The position numbers were made by a program, and so were the translations under genes. DNA of 64,000 nt from Nonomuraea wenchangensis (GTDB lineage Bacteria; Actinomycetota; Actinomycetes; Streptosporangiales; Streptosporangiaceae): contig NZ_FOHX01000002.1 in NCBI RefSeq assembly GCF_900111685.1, forward strand, positions 431,869 through 495,868, written 5' to 3'. Shown in pieces: positions 50,451 to 58,517 of the stretch (position 1 is the first letter of the stretch; every line of letters starts with the position of its first letter). Below the pieces are notes generated by a model that saw only the letters and a program-made list of their open reading frames with translations, made no database searches and was not told the DNA's origin.

Positions 50451-51965
50451 ATGAACAACCCTGAGCACGGTATCGCCGGTTTCCGGCTGACCGAGCACAC
50501 ATGGATGACGGAGCTGGGCAACTGGATCGACGCCATCTCGCCGGACGGCCGCAGGGCGGGAGCGCTGCTGTTCGACGCGCGGCTCATCGGGCTGCCGGGC
50601 GTACGCGAGCGGGTGGTGGCGGCCGTCCTCACCGACCAGCGGCTGGTGCTGGGCGGGCTGACCGGGCTCATCCCGGTCGCGGACGTGGTGGCGGCCGGCG
50701 ACCAGGTGTGGCTGCTCACCGGCCAGGCGGTCAGCCCGACGCTGGCCGACCTGCTCACCACCGCGCCGATCGAACCGGCCGGCGCGGCCTCGGCCCTGGT
50801 GGAGACCGCGCAGACGCTGATCGCGCTGCACGCGGCCGGGGTCACGCACGGCTCGGTGCACCCCGGCACGGTGGTCGTCACGTCCGAGGGCGCGGCGCTG
50901 CTGTCGGAGCGGGGACTGTCCGACGCCATCCGCGGCCTGGTCTCGCCGCCTGAGCGGGACGCGGCCGGATGGGCGGCGCTGGCGCGCGGGCTCGCCGCGT
51001 CGTTCGTGGCGTGGGCGCCGCAGGCGGCGCAGCTCTTCGAGCGGGCCGCCGGGCTGGCCGGGACGCTGGGCCTCGCCGCCGCGCGCGGCGCGCTGCTCGC
51101 CGAGCAGGCGTCGCTGCCCGGCGGGACGATCGGCAGGGAGGGGCTGGCGCGGGCGGCGCGAGGCCGCTCGGCGTTCGCACAGCCTGCCGCGCACGCCGCT
51201 GCGGCGGCCCTGCCCCCGCTGCCGCGCGACGAGGGCGACATCGTGACGCTGCTCGCCCCGGGCCGCGTGTGGCCAGGACACCCGGGGCCGGGACAGTCGG
51301 GATCGGGACTTGCGGGGCCGGGACAGTCCGGTTTGGGACAGTCGGGGCCGGGGTATGCGGGGCCGGGACAGTCCGGCGCGGGGCTGGCGGGGCCGGAGCA
51401 GGCGGGGCGGTCCGGAGCCGTGCAGTTCGGGCCCGGCGTGAGCACGCAGGAGCAGCGGCCGGCGACCACGGCCGAGCAGATCTGGCGCTCCGGCCGGCCG
51501 GAGGCCGACACCGTGCAGCGCGGCGGCGGCGGCGCGGGCGGGCGCCGGGTCAGGGCGGCCCGGTCGCGGCGCTGGCGCACGATCGGCTCCACGGCGCTCT
51601 TCGCGGTGATCATGGTGGGGGCGATCCTGGCCTGGTTCAGGCTGAGCGACGCGCCGGACCTCGCGATCGGCTCCGTGGACGTGAAGGTGGCCAAGAAGTC
51701 GTACGGATGCGACGCCACGGCCCTGGTCACCGGCGTGGTCGTCACCAACGGCGGGTCCGGCGTGATCACCTACGAGTGGCACAAGAACCTGGACGACGAG
51801 GTCGTCAAGGGCACCCTCCAGACGCGGTCCGACCAGACGTCCTACCAGTTGCCGCTGCGCTGGTCGCTGAACGGCAAGGCCACCGCCAAGGCCACCGCCA
51901 CGCTGCGCATCGTGAGCCCCGAGCCGGCGCGTACGGACAAGGTCAGCTTCACGTACAAGTGCTGA
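50451..51965 (+). CDS. Transmembrane pseudokinase-like protein with Ig-like domain
   Basis: A 504-aa protein. Residues 1-200 resemble the C-lobe of Ser/Thr kinases (AQTLIALHAAGVTHGSVHPG, TVVVTSEGAALL), but HRD is HGS (133-135), the VAIK Lys and Gly loop are missing and no DFG is seen, so catalysis is unlikely. A Gly/Pro-rich linker of G-x-G-Q-S type follows (about 275-320). A membrane helix (STALFAVIMVGAILAWF, about 382-398) leads to a C-terminal Ig-like domain with two Cys, similar to those in the first kinase. It is 22 nt after kinase 2, so likely the same operon. It may scaffold or regulate the kinases. Confidence 0.78.
   Translation: MNNPEHGIAGFRLTEHTWMTELGNWIDAISPDGRRAGALLFDARLIGLPGVRERVVAAVLTDQRLVLGGLTGLIPVADVVAAGDQVWLLTGQAVSPTLADLLTTAPIEPAGAASALVETAQTLIALHAAGVTHGSVHPGTVVVTSEGAALLSERGLSDAIRGLVSPPERDAAGWAALARGLAASFVAWAPQAAQLFERAAGLAGTLGLAAARGALLAEQASLPGGTIGREGLARAARGRSAFAQPAAHAAAAALPPLPRDEGDIVTLLAPGRVWPGHPGPGQSGSGLAGPGQSGLGQSGPGYAGPGQSGAGLAGPEQAGRSGAVQFGPGVSTQEQRPATTAEQIWRSGRPEADTVQRGGGGAGGRRVRAARSRRWRTIGSTALFAVIMVGAILAWFRLSDAPDLAIGSVDVKVAKKSYGCDATALVTGVVVTNGGSGVITYEWHKNLDDEVVKGTLQTRSDQTSYQLPLRWSLNGKATAKATATLRIVSPEPARTDKVSFTYKC
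51273..51410 (+). repeat. 15-nt minisatellite encoding G-x-G-x-(S/A) pentapeptides
   Basis: Imperfect units around GGGCCGGGACAGTCC repeat about nine times. They encode a GPGQSG/GLAGPGQSG linker in the pseudokinase-like protein. Confidence 0.8.
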
Positions 51966-51999
51966 CGCGCCCGGCCTGCATACCGGAGCGGTTTCTTAC

Positions 52000-52005
52000 T
52001 AATCT
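52000..52005 (+). promoter_or_regulatory. -10 box for leaderless DUF2510 gene
   Basis: TAATCT ends 7 nt before ATG 52013, which suggests an independent leaderless transcript inside the kinase cluster. Confidence 0.5.
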
Positions 52006-52012
52006 GGCCAAC

Positions 52013-53092
52013 ATGACCACCCAGACCCCCGCGGGCTGGTATCCCGACCCCTATGGCGAGCCCAAGCTCCGCTGGTGGGACGGCAGCCAGTGGACCGACG
52101 CCACCCACGTCCAGGAGCAGGGGCCCGCACCGCAGTCCCAGCCCCACCCTCAGCCGCAGCAGCCGGCCTCCGGCCCGCAGCAGCAGGCGCGGCCGGACTG
52201 GTCGGTGACCCCCGCGAACCCGACGTCGCAGTACGGCGGACCGACCTACGGGCAGTCCGCCTACGGCCAGCCGACGCCCACCCAGCCGCACTGGAGCCCC
52301 GGCGGCTCGCCCCAGGGGCCCGGCGGCTACGGCCCGCCGCCCAAGCAGGGCAACCCGATGCCGTGGGTGTTCGGCGGCCTGGCGGCGCTCGTGGTGGTCG
52401 CGCTGCTCGTCGCGGGCGGGATCTTCCTCGTCAACCGCGGCGACACGGGCGCGCTGTCCACCCCGGGCGACACGTACGTGCCGCCGGAGCAGCCGACCCA
52501 GGAGCCCCCCTCCGAGCAACCGTCGCCCGACCAGGCATCCCCGCCGCCGCAGCCCGCCGACGGCCGGATCGCCGACACCCGGACCGGGATCTCGTACGAG
52601 GTGCCCGAGGGCTGGTCGGTGCCCCCGCAGCTCAACCCGGACAACCCGCCGCCCACCCGCCAGCTCTGGTCGTCGAGCGTGGAGAAGACCTCGCACGACA
52701 ACTACGACGGCAAGGGCGGCACCTGGGTGGGCAACGTCTCCACGGGCGTGCTCAACGAGCTCTACCCCTACACCGGCGCCTCCGGTCTCCGTGCCACCGC
52801 GCAGGCCGTCTTCATGGACTTCGCGCAGTTCTACTCGGTCGCGCACGAGACCAAGATCGCGGCCGACAAGGCCATCAAGATCGGCGACCGCGAGGGCTGG
52901 TTGCTGCAGTTCGAGCTGGACTTCACGAAGGCGTCGGAGGAGAACGGCTACAAGTGGAAGAAGGAGACCGGAGCCATCGTGCTCATGGACCGTGGCGCGA
53001 ACGAGCAGCCCGCCCTCCTCTACGTCTCCGTGCCGGACAATCTCGGCACCGACGTGGTCGGCAAGGTCGTCGGCTCGCTCAAGCCCGCGTGA
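52013..53092 (+). CDS. DUF2510 membrane protein
   Basis: A 359-aa protein. Residues 6-35 form the DUF2510 motif (AGWYPDPYGEPKLRWWDGSQ, WTDATH), an actinobacterial module at the cytosolic N-terminus of envelope proteins. A Gln/Pro-rich linker, a membrane helix (about 120-143; WVFGGLAALVVVALLVAGGI) and a Pro-rich stalk follow. An extracellular domain of about 170 aa (ISYEVPEGWSVPPQL, DREGWLLQFELDF) ends it. It lies 47 nt after the pseudokinase-like gene but has its own promoter. It could be a substrate or partner of the kinases (inference). Confidence 0.85.
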   Translation: MTTQTPAGWYPDPYGEPKLRWWDGSQWTDATHVQEQGPAPQSQPHPQPQQPASGPQQQARPDWSVTPANPTSQYGGPTYGQSAYGQPTPTQPHWSPGGSPQGPGGYGPPPKQGNPMPWVFGGLAALVVVALLVAGGIFLVNRGDTGALSTPGDTYVPPEQPTQEPPSEQPSPDQASPPPQPADGRIADTRTGISYEVPEGWSVPPQLNPDNPPPTRQLWSSSVEKTSHDNYDGKGGTWVGNVSTGVLNELYPYTGASGLRATAQAVFMDFAQFYSVAHETKIAADKAIKIGDREGWLLQFELDFTKASEENGYKWKKETGAIVLMDRGANEQPALLYVSVPDNLGTDVVGKVVGSLKPA

Positions 53093-53161
53093 CCAGTGGC
53101 ACTAGGCTGGTGGGGGTAACAAGCGGGCGGATCGCTCCGAGCCGCTGGGCGAGGAGATCGT

Positions 53162-53755
53162 ATGAGTGACTTGCTGGTCTGGATCGACTGCGAGATGACC
53201 GGGCTCGACCTCGGGCGCGACGCCCTGATCGAGGTGGCCTGCATCATCACCGACAGCGAGCTCAACCAGCTCGACCAAGGCGTCGACGTGATCATCAAGC
53301 CGCCGCCCGAGTCGCTGGAGCAGATGTCGCAGGTGGTGCGTGAGATGCACACCGCCTCGGCGCTGCTGCCCGAGCTGGCCGGCGGGATGACGCTGGCCGA
53401 GGCGGAGTCGCTCGTGCTCGACTACATCCGCCACCACGTGCCCGAGCCGAAGAAGGCCCCGCTGTGCGGCAACTCCATCGGCACCGACCGCACGTTCCTG
53501 GCCCGCGACATGCCGGCGGTGGACGGCCATCTCCACTACCGGATGATCGACGTGTCGTCGATCAAGGAGCTGGCCCGCCGGTGGTATCCCCGCGTCTACT
53601 TCGCCGCGCCGGAGAAGCAGGGCGGGCACCGCGCGCTGGCCGACATCACCGAGAGCATCAGGGAGTTGCGCTACTACCGGGCGGCGATCTTCGTGGAGCA
53701 GCCGGGGCCCGATTCGGTGACCGCGCGAGCCCTCGCGGAGCGGGTCAGCGGCTAG
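53162..53755 (+). CDS. orn: Oligoribonuclease
   Basis: A 197-aa DEDDh 3'-5' exoribonuclease that degrades di- to pentanucleotides, including pGpG from c-di-GMP turnover. DEDDh residues: Asp9 and Glu11 in [12 protein letters not shown], Asp in [16 protein letters not shown], and His/Asp in [13 protein letters not shown]. The length and MTGLD/GLCGNSI-like signature match Orn closely. GAGGAG precedes ATG 53162. A 16-bp piece of its 3' end is repeated just after the stop. tRNA-His follows 108 nt downstream. Confidence 0.95.
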   Translation: MSDLLVWIDCEMTGLDLGRDALIEVACIITDSELNQLDQGVDVIIKPPPESLEQMSQVVREMHTASALLPELAGGMTLAEAESLVLDYIRHHVPEPKKAPLCGNSIGTDRTFLARDMPAVDGHLHYRMIDVSSIKELARRWYPRVYFAAPEKQGGHRALADITESIRELRYYRAAIFVEQPGPDSVTARALAERVSG

Positions 53756-53827
53756 GCCCGAGCGGGTCAGCGGCTGAGCGGGGCGTGTCAGCGGATAAGG
53801 AGTGGCGTAAAGACTCCCGAACCCCGC

Positions 53828-53833
53828 TACACT
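53828..53833 (+). promoter_or_regulatory. -10 box upstream of tRNA-His
   Basis: TACACT lies 30 nt before the tRNA G(-1). The -35 is weak. Confidence 0.4.
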
Positions 53834-53863
53834 TTTCCTGTGCCACCTCGCGCGGGTGGTCAT

Positions 53864-53940
53864 GGTGGGTGTAGCTCAGTTGGCAGAGCACCAGGTTGTG
53901 GTCCTGGGTGTCGAGGGTTCAAGTCCCTTCACTCACCCCA
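53864..53940 (+). tRNA. tRNA-His (anticodon GTG)
   Basis: A full cloverleaf. G(-1) at 53864 opposes C73. The acceptor GTGGGTG pairs with CACTCAC (one G-U). The D-arm is GCTC/GAGC, the anticodon stem CCAGG/CCTGG with loop TTGTGGT (anticodon GTG), and the T-arm GAGGG/CCCTT with TTCAAGT. CCA is encoded. The G(-1) and C73 are identity elements of tRNA-His. Confidence 0.97.
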
Positions 53941-53945
53941 TGCGC

Positions 53946-53984
53946 ACGACGGCCGGTCCTGATGGACCGGCCGTCGTCGTTTTT
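53946..53984 (+). terminator. Intrinsic terminator of tRNA-His
   Basis: A perfect 14-bp stem (ACGACGGCCGGTCC with GGACCGGCCGTCGT) with loop TGAT is followed 2 nt later by TTTTT (53980-53984). It is the best terminator in the window. Confidence 0.9.
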
Positions 53985-54099
53985 CTCCCGACAATCGCCA
54001 CCAAATCACGACAATGCGGGTTATGCTCGCTGTCTACCGCTAACGCCGGAAGCACGGGGGCCTCGGCGATCTGACCGTCTTCGCGCCCCCGGAGGCCGG

Positions 54100-54324
54100 A
54101 TGAGAGTCGACGACGCAGCGTTCGAGAGCGTGTTCACGTCCCTGAGCAAACGGGAGATCGAGGTCATGGACCTCATCGCCGACGGGGAGTCCAACGGTCA
54201 GATCGCGCGGCGCCTGTTCCTCAGCGAGAAGACCGTCAAGAACCACGTGAACCGCATCTACGCCAAGCTCGGCGTGGACAGCCGGGTCACCGCCATCGGC
54301 CTCTGGAGGTCCCGCCACCAGTAG
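54100..54324 (+). CDS. Stand-alone LuxR-type HTH protein
   Basis: A 74-aa protein that is almost entirely a GerE/LuxR helix-turn-helix: [54 protein letters not shown]. There is no receiver or ligand domain. GGAGG is 4 nt before ATG 54100. The longer open frame upstream runs through tRNA-His and is not coding. Small proteins of this kind can act as transcription regulators whose activity depends on a partner. Confidence 0.88.
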   Translation: MRVDDAAFESVFTSLSKREIEVMDLIADGESNGQIARRLFLSEKTVKNHVNRIYAKLGVDSRVTAIGLWRSRHQ

Positions 54325-54365
54325 CCGGCCTCCGGCCGGGACACCGGCCGGGGGCGACGCGGACA

Positions 54366-54435
54366 GTGCGACGCGGCCGGTGCGACACGGCCGGTGCGAC
54401 ACGGCCGGTGCGACACGGCCGGTGCGACGCTGGCG
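54366..54435. repeat. 14-nt tandem repeat, five copies
   Basis: Unit GTGCGACACGGCCG. Copies start at 54366, 54380, 54394, 54408 and 54422; the middle three are identical and the ends are degenerate. It lies between the convergent LuxR and XRE-PPOX genes. Confidence 0.9.
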
Positions 54436-54440
54436 GGCCC

Positions 54441-55106
54441 TCAGGTGCCCGGGTCGACGCGGCGGCCGGTCACGCGGGTGGGCGTGATCTTCAGGTATTG
54501 CCCGCGGTCGCCGCCCGCCCACGGCTCCACGCCCGTGGCCACGGCCGCCGCGCGCTCCTCCTCGTCCGTCACGTGGTGCAGCGAGCCCTGCACCAGGACG
54601 CTCCAGCCGCCTCGCGTCCGCTCCTCGATCCGATCGACCTCGAAGGCCACCACGTACTCGACGTCGGCCACGCCGGTGCGCAGGTCCTCGTCGGTGGAGC
54701 CGCCGGGCGAGGTGCGGAAGACGATCGCGCCGTCCAGCAGCCGGAAGTTGACCGGCAGGACGGTGAGCCCGTAGCGGCCGTCGAACGCGATGCGGCCCAC
54801 CCCGCCGGGCTCCAGGAGCCGCAGGCTCTCCTTCTCGTCCAGCACCACCAGCTCGGGGTGCGCGGCGGCGGGCCCTCCGCCCGCGGGCGGCTCGGCGAGC
54901 AGCTCCTCGACGGTCGTCTCCAGGGCTCCGGCCAGGCGGGCGAGCGCCTCGCGCAGGGGCAGCCCGGCCCGTCCTTCGAGGTAGGCGACGTAGCCGGCCT
55001 CGACCTTCGCGCGTTCGGCCAGCTCCTCGCCGGTGAGGCCGAGCGCTTCGCGGCGTTCGGCGATGCGGTGGCCGAGGCGCTCGATGGTGGTCACTTGCTG
55101 CGACAT
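54441..55106 (-). CDS. XRE HTH fused to PNPOx-like domain
   Basis: A 221-aa fusion. Residues 10-70 are an XRE/Cro helix-turn-helix (RLGHRIAERREALGLTGEEL, AERAKVEAGYVAYLEGRAGL). Residues 85-220 are a split-barrel flavin-binding domain (KESLRLLEPGGVGRIAFDGR, YGLTVLPVNFRLLDGAIVFR, WSVLVQGSLHHVTD). The combination suggests a flavin- or F420-responsive regulator. GGAGGAG precedes ATG 55106. The 3' end faces the tandem repeat and the LuxR gene. Confidence 0.88.
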   Translation of the reverse strand: MSQQVTTIERLGHRIAERREALGLTGEELAERAKVEAGYVAYLEGRAGLPLREALARLAGALETTVEELLAEPPAGGGPAAAHPELVVLDEKESLRLLEPGGVGRIAFDGRYGLTVLPVNFRLLDGAIVFRTSPGGSTDEDLRTGVADVEYVVAFEVDRIEERTRGGWSVLVQGSLHHVTDEEERAAAVATGVEPWAGGDRGQYLKITPTRVTGRRVDPGT

Positions 55107-55245
55107 CGGTGATCTCCTCCCAGGGATCACCGTAACCCCATTTCCCGGCGCACAGGGAAGGGGGGCCTTTCTTCTCACCTTGGTTTAACCGACGCTGACG
55201 GAGTCATAGGACTCCATGGCGCCGTCGAGGGGGAGGAACCCGGTC

Positions 55246-56466
55246 ATGGTAAGGAGAACGCGGGTCGTGGTGGTCGGAGCCGGTTTCGCCGGTCTCGCCG
55301 CCACCCGGGAGCTGGCCAAGGGCGGGGCGCTGGTCACGGTGGTGGACCGCAACCCGTACTCCACCTTCCAGCCGCTGCTCTACCAGGTGGCCACCGCCGG
55401 CATGGGCACGGCGGACGTGTCCTACCCGATCAGGACCTTCGCCGCGAGGTGGCCGAACGTACGGGCCCGCCGGGCCGCGCTCAGCAAGGTGCTGCCGAAC
55501 GAGCGGCGGGTGGAGCTGGAGGACGGCACCTCCCTGGAGTACGACTACCTCGTGCTGGCCACCGGCGTGACCACGAACTGGCTCGGCGTGCCGGGCGCCA
55601 GGGAGAACGCGCTGCCCATCTACTCGCTGAGCGACGCGGCCGTCCTGCGGCGGCGGCTCCAGCACTATCTGGAGGACACGGCGGCCGGGCGGCGCGAGAG
55701 CACCAACGTCGTGGTGGTGGGCGCGGGCGCGACCGGCGTCGAGGTGGCCGGCACGCTGGCCGAGCTGCGCCGCCGTACGCTGCCGCTGACGCATCCCGAG
55801 GTCCGGCCGGACCAGACGAGCGTGACGCTGGTGGAGCGCTTCGACTACGTGCTGGCCCCGTACAAACCGCGGCTGCGTCAGGCGGCGGAGAACGCGCTGC
55901 GCAGGCGCGGCGTGCGGATGCGCCTGGGCTCGACCGTGGCGTCGGTGGAGCCGGACGCGGTGGTGCTGAAGGACGGCACCCGGGTGCCGAGCGACGTGAC
56001 CGTGTGGGCGCTCGGCGTCACCGCGCCCGACCAGGTCGCCGACTGGGGGCTGCCGCAGGGCAAGGGCGGGCGGATCACGCTCACCGACGCGCTGAACGTG
56101 CCGGACCATCCGGAGATCTTCGTGGCCGGCGACCTGGGCGCGCCACCGAAGCCGCTCCCCCAGCTCGCCCAGCCGGCGTTGCAGATGGGCAGGCACGCGG
56201 GGCGGCAGATCATCGCGGCGGCCAAGGGGGAGCCGCTGCGGCCGTTCCGCTACAGGGACCCCGGCATCATGGCGACGGTGGGCAAGGCGGAGGCGGTGCT
56301 GGAGCGGCCCAGCGGGCTCACCATGCGCGGTTTCCCCGCCTGGCTGATCTGGATCTTCGTCCACATCGCGTATCTGCTGGGCGGGCGCAACCGGATGATC
56401 GTGCTGCTGGAGTTCTTCTGGCGCTACCTCGGGCCGCGCCGCACCGCCACCAGCGTCACCCAGTGA
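55246..56466 (+). CDS. Type II NADH dehydrogenase-like oxidoreductase
   Basis: A 406-aa two-dinucleotide-binding-domain flavoprotein of the NDH-2 family. The FAD motif is VVVVGAGFAGLAATREL, the quinone-side region is YSTFQPLLYQVATAGMGTAD, the NADH motif is NVVVVGAGATGVEVAGTLAE, and the C-terminal FAD motif is HPEIFVAGDLG followed by PLPQLAQPALQMGRHAG. It has a C-terminal amphipathic membrane anchor (WLIWIFVHIAYLLGGRNR). It transfers electrons from NADH to menaquinone without proton pumping. ATG 55246 has GGAGG upstream. It overlaps lat by 11 nt tail to tail. Confidence 0.9.
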   Translation: MVRRTRVVVVGAGFAGLAATRELAKGGALVTVVDRNPYSTFQPLLYQVATAGMGTADVSYPIRTFAARWPNVRARRAALSKVLPNERRVELEDGTSLEYDYLVLATGVTTNWLGVPGARENALPIYSLSDAAVLRRRLQHYLEDTAAGRRESTNVVVVGAGATGVEVAGTLAELRRRTLPLTHPEVRPDQTSVTLVERFDYVLAPYKPRLRQAAENALRRRGVRMRLGSTVASVEPDAVVLKDGTRVPSDVTVWALGVTAPDQVADWGLPQGKGGRITLTDALNVPDHPEIFVAGDLGAPPKPLPQLAQPALQMGRHAGRQIIAAAKGEPLRPFRYRDPGIMATVGKAEAVLERPSGLTMRGFPAWLIWIFVHIAYLLGGRNRMIVLLEFFWRYLGPRRTATSVTQ

Positions 56467-57748
56467 CCGGCGCCTCGCCGCCGACCGCGGCCGTCAGCGC
56501 GCGCAGCCCGTGGTCGAGGTCGGCCTCCGGGATGTTGAGCGCCGGTCGCAGCCGGACCGAGCGGGGCCCGCAGGCCAGCACGAGCACGCCGTGATCCTCC
56601 CTGAGCCGGGCCACCAGGGCGTCCCTGTCGGCCGGGGAGGGCAGGTCGAAGGCGGCCATCAGGCCGCGCCCGCGCACGCCGGAGACGGTCTCCGGATGAT
56701 CGGCCTCCAGCTTGACGAGACGTTCGAGCAGCACGGTGCCGAGCGTGGCGGCGCGCTCGATCAGGCCGTCGCGCTCGATGATCTCCAGGATGCCGCGGCT
56801 GCGGACCATGTCCACCAGCCCGCCGCCCCAGGTGGAGTTGATCCGGCCGCTCACCTGGAACACGTTGTCGGGCACCAGGTCGATCCTTCGGCCCGCCATG
56901 ATGCCGCCGACCTGGACCTTCTTGGCGAACGCCACGACGTCGGGCTCCAGCCCGAGCTGCTGGTAGGCCCACGGCGTGCCGGTCGTGCCGCCGCCGGTCT
57001 GGACCTCGTCCAGGACGAACAGGGCGTCGTACTCGTGGCACAGGCGCTGCATGGCCTGCAGGAACCTGGGCGTCATGTGGTTGTCGCCGCCCTCGCCCTG
57101 GATGGGCTCGGCGATGAAGCAGGCGATGTCGTGCGGATGCCGTTCGAACGCGGCCCTGGCCTGGGCCAGGGCGCGCTCCTCGGCCGCCTCGACCTCGCCG
57201 AGATGGGTTGCGGGCACCTCGACGCGCGGCCAGTCGAAGGCGGGGAAACGGTCGGTCTTGCCCGGCTCGGTGTTGGTCAGGCTCATGGTGTAGCCGCTGC
57301 GGCCGTGGAAGGCCCGGGTCAGGTGCATGACCTTGGCGCCGAGGTCGCGGGAGCGGCCGGCCGCCTCGTTGCGCCGGCTCTTCCAGTCGAAGGCGGCCTT
57401 GAGCGCGTTCTCGACGGCGAGGGCGCCGCCCTCGACGAAGAACAGGTGGGGCAGGGCGGGGTCGCCGAGCACGCGGACGAAGGTCTCCACGAAGTCGGCC
57501 AGGTGCTCGGTGTACATGTCGGGGTTGGCCGGTTTGTTACGTGCGACCTGGCCGAGCAACCGTACGAAATCGGGGTCGAAGGGCGGGTTCACGCCCAGGG
57601 GGGCGGAGGCGAAGAAGGTGTAGAAGTCCAGGTAGCGGCGGCCGTCGCGGGCGTCGACGAGCCAGGATCCGCGGCTGCGCTCCAGGTCGAGCACCAGGCG
57701 GTAGCCGTCGACGAGCAGGTGGCGGGCAAGGCGGGTGTGTACGTCCAT
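56456..57748 (-). CDS. lat: L-lysine 6-transaminase
   Basis: A 430-aa class III PLP aminotransferase converting lysine and 2-oxoglutarate to the delta-1-piperideine-6-carboxylate precursor. LAT hallmarks are VARNKPANPDMYTEHLADFV, HLFFVEGGALAVENALKAAF, RAFHGRSGYTMSLTNTEPGK and the PLP Lys in VAFAKKVQVGGIMAG. GGAGG precedes ATG 57748. In mycobacteria lat sits next to an Lrp-type regulator; none is adjacent here. An AT-rich palindrome lies upstream (57807-57819). The downstream use (beta-lactam precursor, pipecolate or dormancy-related) is not indicated by neighbours. Confidence 0.93.
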   Translation of the reverse strand: MDVHTRLARHLLVDGYRLVLDLERSRGSWLVDARDGRRYLDFYTFFASAPLGVNPPFDPDFVRLLGQVARNKPANPDMYTEHLADFVETFVRVLGDPALPHLFFVEGGALAVENALKAAFDWKSRRNEAAGRSRDLGAKVMHLTRAFHGRSGYTMSLTNTEPGKTDRFPAFDWPRVEVPATHLGEVEAAEERALAQARAAFERHPHDIACFIAEPIQGEGGDNHMTPRFLQAMQRLCHEYDALFVLDEVQTGGGTTGTPWAYQQLGLEPDVVAFAKKVQVGGIMAGRRIDLVPDNVFQVSGRINSTWGGGLVDMVRSRGILEIIERDGLIERAATLGTVLLERLVKLEADHPETVSGVRGRGLMAAFDLPSPADRDALVARLREDHGVLVLACGPRSVRLRPALNIPEADLDHGLRALTAAVGGEAPVTG

Positions 57749-57806
57749 GTCGCCTCCACTGTGGGCAGATGGGTCGTTCGCTTCTCCGGTGAAGCGCCGA
57801 CCCACA

Positions 57807-57819
57807 CGTAAAAATTACG
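57807..57819. promoter_or_regulatory. AT-rich palindrome upstream of lat
   Basis: CGTAA-AAA-TTACG lies about 60 nt upstream of the lat ATG in the only AT-rich stretch nearby. It is a candidate Lrp/AsnC or promoter element. Confidence 0.35.
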
Positions 57820-57868
57820 GGATAACTACCCATTAAGTGAAGTTCTTCAACGGCCGCCGCCGTGCCGA

Positions 57869-58516
57869 TCAGCCCTGGGAGTAGACGACGATCGACACCG
57901 CGATGTACTGCACGAGGTACGCGGCGATGGTGAAGGCGTGGAAGACCTCGTGGAAGCCGAACCAGCGGGGCGAGGGGTCGGGGCGGCGCAGCCCGTAGAC
58001 GACCGCGCCGGCGGAGTAGAAGACGCCGCCCACGGCGACGAGCACCACGGCGGCCACCCCCGCGCCCTCCAGGAGCTGCGGCATCACGAAGATCGCGGTC
58101 CAGCCGAGCAGCAGATAGAGCGCGGTGGACAGCCAGCGCGGCGCGTCGAGCCAGAACAACCGGAACAGCACGCCCGCCGCCGCACCGGACCAGATGACGC
58201 CGAGCACGGCCACCCGCGCCACGCCCTCCAGGGCGAGCAGCGCGAACGGCGTGTAGGTGCCCGCGATGATCAGGTAGATGTTCGCGTGGTCGAAGCGGCG
58301 CAGGACGGCGGCCAGCCTCGGCCCGAGCGTGCTCCTGTGGTAGGTCGCCGAGATGCCGAACAGCAGGGCCGAGGTGATCGCGTAGACGGCGGAGGCCAGG
58401 CGGGCCTGCAGCGTCGGGCCGAGCGCCACGAGCACGAAGCCCGCGACCAGGGCCACGGGCAGCGCGCCCGCGTGCAGCCAACCGCGCAGCCTGGGCTTAA
58501 CGGTCAAGGTCGTCAT
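57869..58516 (-). CDS. trhA: Hemolysin III / TrhA (PAQR) family membrane protein
   Basis: A 215-aa, seven-helix PAQR protein. The conserved metal-site residues are in ALLFGISATYHRST, RRFDHANIYLIIAGTYTPFA and WFGFHEVFHAFTIAAYLVQY. Bacterial TrhA proteins influence membrane lipid homeostasis; haemolysis is a historical label. It begins 20 nt after the PBP stop but has its own palindromic operator across that junction, so it is probably regulated separately. Confidence 0.9.
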   Translation of the reverse strand: MTTLTVKPRLRGWLHAGALPVALVAGFVLVALGPTLQARLASAVYAITSALLFGISATYHRSTLGPRLAAVLRRFDHANIYLIIAGTYTPFALLALEGVARVAVLGVIWSGAAAGVLFRLFWLDAPRWLSTALYLLLGWTAIFVMPQLLEGAGVAAVVLVAVGGVFYSAGAVVYGLRRPDPSPRWFGFHEVFHAFTIAAYLVQYIAVSIVVYSQG

Positions 58517-58517
58517 A

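Noticed and set aside
53896..54324. Long form of the LuxR protein starting inside tRNA-His
   Set aside because: The frame runs through the tRNA and its terminator. ATG 54100 with GGAGG fits the HTH boundary.
54366..54435. CRISPR array
   Set aside because: The 14-nt units are contiguous with no spacers and no cas genes.
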